A stretch of 26,556 bases of DNA from assembly GCA_035705985.1 (NCBI GenBank), contig DASSVP010000005.1:1-26556 (forward strand), written 5' to 3'. Below are positions 1 to 7,010 of this stretch, piece after piece (position 1 is the stretch's first letter; each line of letters starts with the position of its first letter). Origin of the DNA: JACVRW01 sp035705985 (lineage in GTDB: Bacteria; Actinomycetota; Thermoleophilia; Solirubrobacterales; Thermoleophilaceae). The notes beneath the pieces were generated by a model. It made no database searches. It had not been told where the DNA came from and worked only from the letters and a program-made list of their open reading frames with translations. The position numbers were made by a program, and so were the translations under genes.

Positions 1-2
1 CG

Positions 3-680
3 CGGGCCTTGGGTGCGACGTTCGCGTTCTCCTCGGTACTGGTGCCTTTCTTCCTGGGCGCCTCGGCCGGAGCGATTGCGGCCGGGGAGGTTCCGGTGGG
101 CAATGCGGCGGGGGACGAGTGGGCCAGCTGGACGGGCGCCGTCCCGATCCTCGTCGGGCTCGTGGCGGTTGCCACCGGCGCCCATCTCGCCGCGGTGTTC
201 CTAGGTGCGGACTCGCACCGGGCCGGTCGCCCGGAGCTTGTGAATGCGTTCCGGGTGCGGGCCCTTGGGTCGGGTGTCGTGGCAGGCGCGCTCGCGATCG
301 CCGGACTGGCTGTGGTGAGCTCCGAAGCTCCGCGCCTGTACGACGGGCTCAGCTCCGGCGTGGGCCTCGCCTGCGTGATCGTCTCGGCGCTCGCGGGCGT
401 CGCCACGCTCGCCCTCGAGTGGCGCGAGCGGTTCGAGCCGGCGCGCTACACGGCCGCCGCGGCCGTGGGCTCGATCGTCGCAGGATGGGGCTTCGCGCAG
501 GAGCCGTACCTGCTGCCGCCGCAGCTCACGCTCGAGGAGGCCGCCGCCTCGGACGCGACGCTGACGGCGCTGGTGATAGCGGCGATCGCCGGGATGGCGC
601 TGCTCGTGCCGGCCCTGATCTGGCTCTTCCGTCTCGCGCTGAGCGGGCGGCTCGCGTACGAGGACGAGCCGCGGCCATGA
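3..680 (+). CDS. cydB: Cytochrome bd ubiquinol oxidase subunit II, 3' part
   Basis: This is the C-terminal 225 residues of a cytochrome bd oxidase subunit II; the reading frame is open to the left window edge, so the start lies outside. CydB pairs with CydA in the inner membrane to reduce oxygen to water with quinol electrons. The visible part holds about six hydrophobic segments, the FVPFFLGA-type segment near the start, and the family signature GWGFAQEPYLLPPQLT before the last transmembrane helix. The charged tail LSGRLAYEDEPRP is probably cytoplasmic. The stop overlaps the next ATG (ATGA), indicating translational coupling to the small downstream membrane protein. The identification rests on motif recognition and topology; cydA itself is not in the window. 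Confidence 0.85.
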   Translation, partial: RALGATFAFSSVLVPFFLGASAGAIAAGEVPVGNAAGDEWASWTGAVPILVGLVAVATGAHLAAVFLGADSHRAGRPELVNAFRVRALGSGVVAGALAIAGLAVVSSEAPRLYDGLSSGVGLACVIVSALAGVATLALEWRERFEPARYTAAAAVGSIVAGWGFAQEPYLLPPQLTLEEAAASDATLTALVIAAIAGMALLVPALIWLFRLALSGRLAYEDEPRP

Positions 681-868
681 GCCGGCTCGAGATAGCGGCG
701 ATCGCCTGCTTCGTGCTCGGGACCGGCCTGCTGTTCCCGTTCGAGAGCACGGTCACGATCCTGCTCGGCGTGCTGCTCCTCGTCGCGTTCATCGTCCTCG
801 GGGTCTTCGCCCTGGCAACGCCGCAGGCGCTCGCGCGCGACCCGGGGGACGGCGAGTCAGGCGGCTGA
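677..868 (+). CDS. Small two-helix membrane protein, coupled to cydB
   Basis: A 63-residue hydrophobic protein whose ATG overlaps the cydB stop codon by four bases. It has two predicted membrane segments (about residues 5-22 and 25-47, rich in L, V, I) and a short polar tail ending DPGDGESGG. Small accessory subunits such as CydX are encoded after cydAB in other bacteria, but CydX is shorter with one helix, and I see no CydX signature here. A role in bd oxidase assembly or stability is therefore only suggested by position. The 3' end overlaps the convergent gene on the minus strand by 12 bases. Confidence 0.6.
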   Translation: MSRLEIAAIACFVLGTGLLFPFESTVTILLGVLLLVAFIVLGVFALATPQALARDPGDGESGG

Positions 869-1150
869 CAGGCAGGTCGTCGCCACGTAGCGGCCGTGGC
901 GATCCGAGCGCTCGAGCGGGAACGCCAGCGAGCCGTTCACCGCCCAGAGGTCGGTGTGGCGGTCGCTCACGGCCCACCCGGGCGGCCAGCGGCTGATGTC
1001 CGCATCCGACAGCGCCGCGATCAGCGCCTCGGCGACCGCCTCCGCGCCCCGCTCCCGGACGGGCCGCCGCTGCCGAAAGCGCACCACGCAGTGGTGTGAG
1101 GGCACGATCTCGTGCACCTCCGGATGGTCGACGTGGGCAACCCGTTGCAC
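857..1150 (-). CDS. Uncharacterised small protein
   Basis: A 97-residue protein that I cannot assign to a family. It looks genuine rather than a shadow: its composition is balanced, with features such as RWPPGWAVSDRHTDLWAVNGSLAFPLE, and it fills the space between the cydB partner and the CDGSH gene. The GTG at 1150 is chosen because a good -10 box (TATTCT, 1159-1164 on the minus strand) lies 8 nt upstream, giving a leaderless message. An internal GTG at 1117, preceded by GGAGG overlapping it, is the alternative. It has no membrane segment or signal peptide. Several His and Cys residues cluster near the N-terminus (VDHPEVHEIVPSHHC), which might bind metal, but this is speculative. Its 3' end overlaps the convergent small membrane gene. 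Confidence 0.5.
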   Translation of the reverse strand: MQRVAHVDHPEVHEIVPSHHCVVRFRQRRPVRERGAEAVAEALIAALSDADISRWPPGWAVSDRHTDLWAVNGSLAFPLERSDRHGRYVATTCLSAA

Positions 1151-1158
1151 CGGGGGCG

Positions 1159-1164
1159 AGAATA
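1159..1164 (-). promoter_or_regulatory. -10 box for leaderless minus-strand gene
   Basis: TATTCT on the minus strand, 8 nt before the GTG at 1150. It overlaps the upstream region of the divergent CDGSH gene, whose ATG is at 1170. On the plus strand, GAGAAT (1158-1163) sits 6 nt before that ATG, so the two promoters appear to overlap back to back. Confidence 0.4.
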
Positions 1165-1169
1165 GGTGG

Positions 1170-1397
1170 ATGGACGCGGAGCGGGTCGTCATCAAGGTGC
1201 GCAACAACGGGCCCTACAGGGTGACGGGGCCGGTAACGCTCATCGACGCGGACGGCAACGAGTACGAGCTGCCCGAGGGCGACGGCATCGTCCTGTGCCG
1301 CTGTGGCGCGTCGACGACGAAGCCGTTCTGCGACAAGACGCATTCGAAGATCGGCTTCGAGGCAGCCGAGCGGGCGGTGCGCGAGTCAGAAGGCTAG
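1170..1397 (+). CDS. CDGSH-type iron-sulfur protein
   Basis: A 75-residue protein with one CDGSH iron-sulfur domain. The ligand set is complete: Cys43, Cys45, Cys54 and His58 in CRCGASTTKPFCDKTH, which fits C-x-C-x(8)-C-x3-H and would hold a 2Fe-2S cluster. Such small bacterial proteins are thought to act in redox or cluster transfer; the partner is unknown. The N-terminal half (NGPYRVTGPVTLIDADGN) is the usual preceding beta segment. The ATG at 1170 is chosen because the family begins just before this region and only about 20 bp separate it from the divergent promoter. The last four bases overlap the stop of the convergent exonuclease/endonuclease gene. Confidence 0.88.
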   Translation: MDAERVVIKVRNNGPYRVTGPVTLIDADGNEYELPEGDGIVLCRCGASTTKPFCDKTHSKIGFEAAERAVRESEG

Positions 1398-3121
1398 GCG
1401 ACGGAGGCAGCCGCACGCGCCTCGCAGGGCTCCGGCGCTGCGGAGGCCAGAAAGGCGGTCAGGGCGGCGGCGTCAGGCGCGGGGTCGAGCTTGAGCGAAG
1501 GCGGCTCGTGCTCCGCCACCCAGCTGGCCACGATGCGGATCTCGTCGATCTCGTTCGCGGGGATCGCCGCGCGGCCCGGCGGGCGGGCCAGGGCGGCGGC
1601 CGTGCGGTCGGCCAGCTCGGACGCGCCCGGGAGCGGTCCCCAGTCCCCCAGCCGGCCGGCGACGATCCAGAACGCGTCGAAGCGCTCCTTCACCGGGTGC
1701 CGCGCCAGCACCAGCCGCGGTGTCGAGTGGGTCGCCCGCAGAACGCCGTCCAGCCTGTCCACCACCCACGCCAGCCGCTCCTTCCGCCGGAGCAGCGCCG
1801 CCGCCCGCTCGTACAGCTGATCCTGCGCCGCCTCGACCATCCGCCGGTCGAGCTCCTCTATCAACGCCTCGCCCGCACCCGGCTTCTCGAAGTGACCCAG
1901 GGCCAGATCGAGCTGTCGCCGGTAGGCGTTCGGGTCCAGGTCGCCCAGACAGGGCGACACGCACCGTCCCATCTGACCGTATGCCGAGGGATGCTCCCGG
2001 ACCTTCAGCGTCCGCCCGCAATGGCGCAGCCGGTACAGCGACGTGAGCTGGTCCGCGAGCTCCGACGCCAGCGCGCGCGAGCCAAGCGGCCCGATGTTCA
2101 CCGCGTGGCCCGCCGCCGGCTCGGGCGCCACCTCCAGCACCGGGTACGGGATGTCCAGCCGGCAGCGGAGGTAGCAGTACCGGTCCGTCCTCTTCAGCGC
2201 CTTGTTCCCGGCGGGCCGCCACTGCTTTATGAGCCGGTTTTCCAGTACGAGCGCGCCGAGCTCCGAGTTCGTCGGCCGGTAGTCCACGATCTCCGCCCGC
2301 TCGGTCCAACCGGCGGGCGCGCAGAAGTGCGCCCGCGCCCGCGAGCGCAGCGATACCGACTTCCCCACGTACAGCGGCTTCCCGCGCTCGTCGCGGAAGA
2401 CGTACACACCCGGATCGTCAGGCAGAGTCGAGAGATCGGGCCGCTGGTCGGGCGGGATGCGCTCGCCCGGCTCGGTCTTCCGCGCGCGCCGCCGCGAGCG
2501 CAGCAGGTCGACGGCGTCCCCGACCGTCACCGCGTTCGCGCACAGGCGAGGGAACAGCGCACAGAACACGCGCGCGCAGGTGAGCGCATCGGGGAGAGCG
2601 CGATGGACCTCGTCCACCTCGATGCCGAGCGACCCGGCCAGGGAGGCGAGCCCCCGCTTGCGCACCAGCGGCGCGAAGCGGCGGGCGAGCGCGACCGTGC
2701 ACAGCACCGGCGGCTTGGGCCAGTCGAGCCCCGCCCGCTCGAACGCCTGTCGGAGGACCCCCACGTCGAAGCGCGCGTTGTGCGCCAGCAGCACGCGCCC
2801 CTCGAGCAGGTCCGCGATCTCGGGCAGCACCTCCTCGGGCGGCGGCGCTCCGTCCACCATGCCCTGTGTAATGCCGGTGAAGCGCTGGATGCCGCGCGAC
2901 AGCGGGCGCTCCACCCGGACGAGCGAGTCGTACGTCTCGTGAAGCTCACCGCCGCCGACGAGCACGGCGCCCACCTCCGTCATCTCGCAGAGGTCGCCGC
3001 CGTAGCCGTTCGTCTCGGTGTCGAGCGCGACAAATTCGGCGGGGGCGAGCGGTGCGTCGAGCTTGGACACGAACCAGCCATCGAACCGCGCGCGCCGGAC
3101 GGATGGGGCGAGTCCGTCCAC
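1394..3121 (-). CDS. DEDDh exonuclease fused to GIY-YIG (UvrC/Cho-like) nuclease
   Basis: A 575-residue two-nuclease protein. Residues about 30-190 are a DnaQ-like 3'-5' exonuclease with all DEDDh residues visible: Asp34 and Glu36 (ALDTETNG), Asp119 (AHNARFDVGVL), His173 and Asp178 (HRALPDA). Residues about 234-300 are a GIY-YIG domain (PGVYVF, LYVGKS, then the catalytic Glu in LVLENRLIK). A UvrC/Cho-like region with CGRTLKVREH and GRCVSPCLG follows. Mycobacterial Rv2191-type proteins share this arrangement; a role in nucleotide excision repair or strand processing is likely. The GTG at 3121 leaves 21 bp to divergent radA. The longer reading frame to 3205 would run into radA, and GTG 3070 is a shorter alternative. 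Divergence from radA suggests a DNA-repair neighbourhood. Confidence 0.9.
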   Translation of the reverse strand: MDGLAPSVRRARFDGWFVSKLDAPLAPAEFVALDTETNGYGGDLCEMTEVGAVLVGGGELHETYDSLVRVERPLSRGIQRFTGITQGMVDGAPPPEEVLPEIADLLEGRVLLAHNARFDVGVLRQAFERAGLDWPKPPVLCTVALARRFAPLVRKRGLASLAGSLGIEVDEVHRALPDALTCARVFCALFPRLCANAVTVGDAVDLLRSRRRARKTEPGERIPPDQRPDLSTLPDDPGVYVFRDERGKPLYVGKSVSLRSRARAHFCAPAGWTERAEIVDYRPTNSELGALVLENRLIKQWRPAGNKALKRTDRYCYLRCRLDIPYPVLEVAPEPAAGHAVNIGPLGSRALASELADQLTSLYRLRHCGRTLKVREHPSAYGQMGRCVSPCLGDLDPNAYRRQLDLALGHFEKPGAGEALIEELDRRMVEAAQDQLYERAAALLRRKERLAWVVDRLDGVLRATHSTPRLVLARHPVKERFDAFWIVAGRLGDWGPLPGASELADRTAAALARPPGRAAIPANEIDEIRIVASWVAEHEPPSLKLDPAPDAAALTAFLASAAPEPCEARAAASVA

Positions 3122-3130
3122 GCGCGCGCT

Positions 3131-3136
3131 TAGCCT
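3131..3136 (+). promoter_or_regulatory. -10 box of radA (leaderless)
   Basis: TAGCCT, 6 nt before the radA ATG, with no Shine-Dalgarno sequence in between. The identical hexamer lies 7 nt before cysS. No convincing -35 element is visible. Confidence 0.45.
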
Positions 3137-3142
3137 CGCTGG

Positions 3143-4510
3143 ATGGCTCGCTCCGCAACCGTCTTCGCCTGCAGCTCCTGCGGCCACGAGAGCCCCAAGT
3201 GGCACGGGCGCTGCCCCGGCTGCGGGGAGTGGAACACGATGGCCGAGGAGAAGCGGGCGTCGTCGCCGGCCGGCCGTGCGGGCGGCGGGTCGCCCTCGCG
3301 CACGGGCGGGCGCGCGCTCACGCCCGTGAAGCTCGGGGAGGTCGAGGCGCCGAGGGTCGAGCGAATGTCGACCGGCATCGGGGAGCTCGATCGCGTGCTG
3401 GGCGGGGGCCTCGTGCCGGGCTCGATGGTCCTGATCGGCGGCGCGCCCGGCATCGGGAAGTCCACGATCACGACGAGCGCGCTCGCGAATCTGGCGGCCG
3501 CCGGGCGCAAGGTTCTCTACGTGTCCGGCGAGGAGTCGGCGGCGCAGGTGAAGCTCCGGGCACAGCGGCTCGGCTCACACGCCCTGAGCGTTCCGATCGT
3601 CGCCGAGACGGACCTCGATGCGGTCCTCGCGACGCTCGAAGCGGAACGGCCCGAGGTGTGCGTCGTCGATTCGGTGCAGGTCCTCTACGACCCTGCCCTC
3701 ACGGGCGCGCCCGGATCGGTCTCCCAGGTGAGGGAGGTGGCCGGCCGCCTCATGCGCTTGGCCAAGGAGCGCGGCATCGCCACCCTGCTCGTCGGCCACG
3801 TCACCAAGGAGGGCTCGCTCGCCGGCCCGCGCGTGCTCGAGCACCTCGTGGACTGCGTGCTCTCCTTCGAGGGCGAGCGCGAGCGCACCTACCGCACTCT
3901 CCGCGCGCTGAAGAACCGCTTCGGGTCCACCAACGAGGTCGGCGTCTTCGAGATGCACGAGCAGGGGCTCGTCGAGGTCGAGGACGCCTCCGCCCGCTTC
4001 GTGACGGAGGCCACGCGTGCCCCCGGCTCGGTCGTCCTCTGCTCCATGGAGGGCTCGCGCCCGCTGCTCGTGGAGGTCCAGGCGCTCGTCGCGCCCAGCG
4101 AGCTCGTGCCGCCGCGGCGCATCGCCAACGGCGTGGACCGCAACCGGCTCGCGCTCGTGCTGGCAGTGCTCGCCAGGCACGGCGGCGTGTCGCTCGGCTC
4201 GGCCGACGTCTTCGTGTCCGTCGCAGGAGGCGTCCGCGTGGACGAGCCCGGCGCCGACCTGGCCATCGCGCTCGCGCTCGTGAGCGCCTCGAAGGGCGTC
4301 GCGCCGGCGTCCGAGAAGCCGCTCGCCGCCTTCGGCGAGCTCGGCCTCACCGGCGAGCTGCGGCACGTCGGCCACGCTGACCGACGGCTCGCCGAGGCAC
4401 GCAAATTCGGCCTCGACCGGGTGGTATGCCCGTCGAGCCAAATCGGGACGCTGAGGCAGGCTCTGAGCACCCTGAAAAGCGCCTCCGAAACGGCCTCCGA
4501 GGCCGCCTAA
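3143..4510 (+). CDS. radA: DNA repair protein RadA
   Basis: A 455-residue RadA (Sms), the RecA-like branch-migration ATPase that helps process recombination intermediates. Domain order is standard. A C4 zinc finger comes first (Cys10, Cys13, Cys24, Cys27 in CSSCGHESPKWHGRCPGC), then the Walker A motif GGAPGIGKST at 99-108. The RadA-specific KNRFG motif is at 257-261, and a Lon-protease-like C-terminal domain from about residue 300 includes PGADLAIALALVSA. Length matches the family (about 460). The ATG at 3143 directly precedes the zinc finger. Transcription is probably leaderless. The gene leads the radA-disA-carD-ispD series, as in Firmicutes. Confidence 0.97.
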   Translation: MARSATVFACSSCGHESPKWHGRCPGCGEWNTMAEEKRASSPAGRAGGGSPSRTGGRALTPVKLGEVEAPRVERMSTGIGELDRVLGGGLVPGSMVLIGGAPGIGKSTITTSALANLAAAGRKVLYVSGEESAAQVKLRAQRLGSHALSVPIVAETDLDAVLATLEAERPEVCVVDSVQVLYDPALTGAPGSVSQVREVAGRLMRLAKERGIATLLVGHVTKEGSLAGPRVLEHLVDCVLSFEGERERTYRTLRALKNRFGSTNEVGVFEMHEQGLVEVEDASARFVTEATRAPGSVVLCSMEGSRPLLVEVQALVAPSELVPPRRIANGVDRNRLALVLAVLARHGGVSLGSADVFVSVAGGVRVDEPGADLAIALALVSASKGVAPASEKPLAAFGELGLTGELRHVGHADRRLAEARKFGLDRVVCPSSQIGTLRQALSTLKSASETASEAA

Positions 4511-4516
4511 TTCCCT

Positions 4517-4534
4517 GCAAAGCACGGGCTTTGC
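4517..4534 (+). terminator. Short hairpin between radA and disA
   Basis: Perfect 7-bp stem GCAAAGC/GCTTTGC with a 4-nt loop, just after the radA stop. A second 5-bp stem (ACGGG 4541-4545, CCCGT 4553-4557) follows and runs into the disA -10 box. There is no T-tract, so it may be a weak terminator or a DNA or RNA signal at the disA promoter. Confidence 0.35.
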
Positions 4535-4556
4535 CGCGAAACGGGCGCAATTCCCG

Positions 4557-4562
4557 TAGAAT
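4557..4562 (+). promoter_or_regulatory. -10 box of disA (leaderless)
   Basis: TAGAAT, 7 nt before the disA ATG; no ribosome binding site fits in between. A TTGCCG lies 20 nt upstream, too far for a good -35. Confidence 0.5.
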
Positions 4563-4569
4563 TGGCCCA

Positions 4570-5679
4570 ATGCCGTACGCCGGAGACGACGTTGCAGAGC
4601 TCGAGGCGCGGCAGGAACCGAGGCTCGTCCGAGCCCTGGAGATGGTGGCCCCCGGAACCGCTGTACGCGAGGGTCTCGACAACATCGTCCAGGGCGGAAC
4701 CGGCGCCCTGATCTGCATCGGGGAGTCGGAGGAGCTCAGCTTCCTGCTGTCCGGTGGCGTGAAGCTCGAGGTGGACTACACGCCCGCGATGCTCTACCAG
4801 CTCGCCAAGATGGACGGCGGGATCATCCTCGCCGCCAACGGCACGAAGATGATGTGGGCGAACGTCCAGCTCATGCCGGATCCCACGATCCTCTCGCTGG
4901 AGACGGGCACCCGTCACCGCACGGCGGAGCGTGTCTCGAAGCAGACCGACGCGCTCGTCATAGCCATCAGCGCAAGCCGGAGCGTCGTCTCGCTCTACCT
5001 CGACGGCGCGAAGTACATCCTCGAGGACATCCCCGTCGTCCTCGCGAAGGCCAACCAGGCGCTCGCCACACTCGACAAGTACCGCAGCCGCCTGGACCAG
5101 GTCTCCACCCGCCTCACCGCGCTCGAGTTCGAGGGCGGCGTCACGCTGCACGACGTGCTCACGGTGCTCCAGCGCGCCGAGCTCGTCACGCGCATGGCGG
5201 TGGAGATCGAGCGCTACATCGTCGAGCTGGGCGCCGAGGGGCGTCTCATCGAGATGCAGCTGGAGGAGACGATGGTCGGCGTCGCCGCCGACAAGTCCGC
5301 CCTCGTGCGCGACTACATCGTGGAGGCCTCCGACGAAGGATTCGCGATGGTCCTGGACGCGCTGGCGCGACTGCCGCACCAGGACCTCCTCGACTTCGGC
5401 CGCCTGGCCGAGCTTCTCGGCTACGACCGGAAGCTGAACACCCTCGACCACCCCGCCTCGCCGCGCGGCTACCGCATCCTCGGGCGAATCCCACGCCTTC
5501 CGAAGATGGTGGTTCAGTCGATCGTCAGCGAGTTCAACGGGCTGGACGAGATCCTCGCCGCCGCCGACCCGGAGCTGGAAGCCGTAGAGGGGGTGGGCGA
5601 CATGCGTGCGAAGGACATCCGCGAGGGCCTTCGCCGTCTGCAGGAGATCAACCTCGTGGACCGTTATTTGCAAACCTGA
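4570..5679 (+). CDS. disA: DNA integrity scanning diadenylate cyclase DisA
   Basis: A 369-residue DisA, which makes cyclic di-AMP from two ATP and scans DNA for branched structures. The N-terminal DAC domain (about 15-150) carries the active-site loops KMDGG (81-84) and GTRHRTAERVSKQTDA (113-128, RHR at 115-117). The usual DGA triplet is DGG here (Asp82-Gly83-Gly84). A helical linker follows. A C-terminal helix-hairpin-helix DNA-binding region (about 325-362) contains LEAVEGVGDMRAKDIREGLRRLQE. The ATG at 4570 matches the family N-terminus and sits 7 nt after a good -10 box. In Bacillus disA also follows radA; here carD follows 53-65 bp downstream, consistent with the same stress/repair cluster. 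Confidence 0.96.
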   Translation: MPYAGDDVAELEARQEPRLVRALEMVAPGTAVREGLDNIVQGGTGALICIGESEELSFLLSGGVKLEVDYTPAMLYQLAKMDGGIILAANGTKMMWANVQLMPDPTILSLETGTRHRTAERVSKQTDALVIAISASRSVVSLYLDGAKYILEDIPVVLAKANQALATLDKYRSRLDQVSTRLTALEFEGGVTLHDVLTVLQRAELVTRMAVEIERYIVELGAEGRLIEMQLEETMVGVAADKSALVRDYIVEASDEGFAMVLDALARLPHQDLLDFGRLAELLGYDRKLNTLDHPASPRGYRILGRIPRLPKMVVQSIVSEFNGLDEILAAADPELEAVEGVGDMRAKDIREGLRRLQEINLVDRYLQT

Positions 5680-5744
5680 AACAGACGGCGCGCAGGATTC
5701 GCGCCGGTGAATCAACCGCAGGAGGGAACGTCATCACTGACGCA

Positions 5745-6311
5745 GTGTTGGAAGAGGAATTCATCGAGGACCTCGATATCGACCGGGAGCCGACGGTCTA
5801 CGAGATCGGTGACCAGGTCGTCTATCCCCATCATGGGGCGGGCAAGGTCCTCAAGAAGGAGATGAAGGAGGTGCTCGGAGAGAAGCGCGAGTACCTGACC
5901 ATCAAGATCCTTCATAACGACATGACGGTCATGGTCCCGTGCTGCAACGCCGACAAGGCGGGGCTACGGCGCGTGATCGGGGAGGACGACGTAAAGAAGG
6001 TCCTTGCAGTCCTTCGCGACGACGTGAGCCAGATGCCGAAGAACTGGAACCGGCGCTTCAAGCACAACCGCGAGAAGATCAAGACCGGTGATGTCTTCGA
6101 GCTGGCCGAGGTCGTTCGCAACCTCGCCATCCGCGAGTCGGAGAAGGGGCTCTCCACTGGCGAGAAGCAGATGTACACCCGTGCCAAGAAGATCCTCGCG
6201 TCCGAGCTGATGTACGCGCTCGACATGGAAGAGGACGAGGCCGAGACGCATCTGGAGGAGCTGATCGCCGAGGCGCACGCGAGCCGCAACGGGGCTCCGG
6301 CGACTGCGTAG
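5745..6311 (+). CDS. carD: CarD-family RNA polymerase-binding transcription regulator
   Basis: A CarD-type regulator of about 188-192 residues. The N-terminal RNAP-interaction (Tudor-like) domain begins YEIGDQVVYPHHGAGKV. The C-terminal helical DNA-binding domain contains MPKNWNRRFKHN and ESEKGLSTGEKQMYTRAKKILASEL, both typical of CarD/CdnL. It stabilises open promoter complexes, especially at rRNA and stress promoters. An acidic extension of about 25 residues (EEEFIEDLDIDREP) precedes the usual start. The start is unclear. A strong GGAGG (5721-5725) lies 7 nt before an ATC codon at 5733 (ITDAVLEEEF), whereas the first canonical in-frame start, GTG 5745, is 19 nt away. GTG 5745 is given as the conservative start. 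The gene follows disA, as in many Gram-positive genomes. Confidence 0.92.
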   Translation: MLEEEFIEDLDIDREPTVYEIGDQVVYPHHGAGKVLKKEMKEVLGEKREYLTIKILHNDMTVMVPCCNADKAGLRRVIGEDDVKKVLAVLRDDVSQMPKNWNRRFKHNREKIKTGDVFELAEVVRNLAIRESEKGLSTGEKQMYTRAKKILASELMYALDMEEDEAETHLEELIAEAHASRNGAPATA

Positions 6312-6340
6312 AGCAGAGGCCGGCCAGGTGCCGCGGGGGA

Positions 6341-6360
6341 CCGGGGGCGTGAGCCCCCGG
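6341..6360 (+). terminator. GC-rich hairpin between carD and ispD
   Basis: Perfect 8-bp stem (CCGGGGGC and GCCCCCGG) closed by a GTGA tetraloop (GNRA type). It is followed by gtgtcataac, not a T-tract. It may terminate or attenuate carD transcription before ispD, or stabilise the carD 3' end. Confidence 0.5.
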
Positions 6361-6374
6361 GTGTCATAACCGAT

Positions 6375-7010
6375 ATGGCCGTCGTCGGGATCGTTCCCGC
6401 CGGCGGCAGCGGCGAACGCCTTGGTGCCGACCGGCCCAAGGCGTTCGTCGTTTGCGCCGGCCGTCCGCTCGTGGAGTGGAGCGTCGAGGTGCTGCGCGAG
6501 GTGTGCGACCGCGTGATCGTGGCGGCGCCGGAGGGCTACGAGGACGAGCCCGACCACGTGCGCGGGGGCGACTCCCGGTCGCATTCGGTGAAGAACGCGC
6601 TGGCGGCCGCGCCCGAGGCGACGGTGGCCGTGGTGCACGACGCCGCCCGGCCGCTCGTGACGCGCGACCTCGTGGAGCGCTGCATCGCCGCGCTCGAGCC
6701 CGGCATCGACGGCGCGATCGCCGCGGTGCCGATGACCGACACCGTGAAGGAGGCGAGCGACGACGGCCGGGTCGTCAAGACGCTCGACCGCTCCGTGCTG
6801 TGGGCGATCCAGACGCCGCAGGTCTTCCGCGCCGACATGCTGCGGCGCGCCCTGGAGCGCGACACCGCTGCGCTGGCGGCCGCCACCGACGACGCCGCGC
6901 TCGTCGAGGACGCCGGCGGCGTCGTGCGCGTGGTGGAGGCCCCGCCAGAGAACATCAAGGTCACGCGCGAGTCCGACCTGCGGATCGTCGAGGCGCTCCT
7001 TGCTCACTGA
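6375..7010 (+). CDS. ispD: 2-C-methyl-D-erythritol 4-phosphate cytidylyltransferase
   Basis: A 211-residue IspD, the third enzyme of the MEP isoprenoid pathway (MEP + CTP to CDP-ME). The nucleotide-binding N-terminus PAGGSGERLGADRPKAF has the conserved glycine-rich loop with Arg and Lys. VVHDAARPLV, TDTVKE and TPQVFR are the other family motifs. Length (usual 220-230) is slightly short. The ATG at 6375 directly precedes the loop. CATAAC lies 4 nt upstream, so transcription may start at or next to the ATG. The stop overlaps the next gene (TTG start), forming the ispD-PHP-ispF operon. Confidence 0.96.
   Translation: MAVVGIVPAGGSGERLGADRPKAFVVCAGRPLVEWSVEVLREVCDRVIVAAPEGYEDEPDHVRGGDSRSHSVKNALAAAPEATVAVVHDAARPLVTRDLVERCIAALEPGIDGAIAAVPMTDTVKEASDDGRVVKTLDRSVLWAIQTPQVFRADMLRRALERDTAALAAATDDAALVEDAGGVVRVVEAPPENIKVTRESDLRIVEALLAH

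Noticed and set aside
1166..3133. 655-codon plus-strand frame
   Set aside because: Antisense to the exonuclease/endonuclease gene, Arg/Gln/Pro-rich, no recognisable domain; typical high-GC shadow frame.
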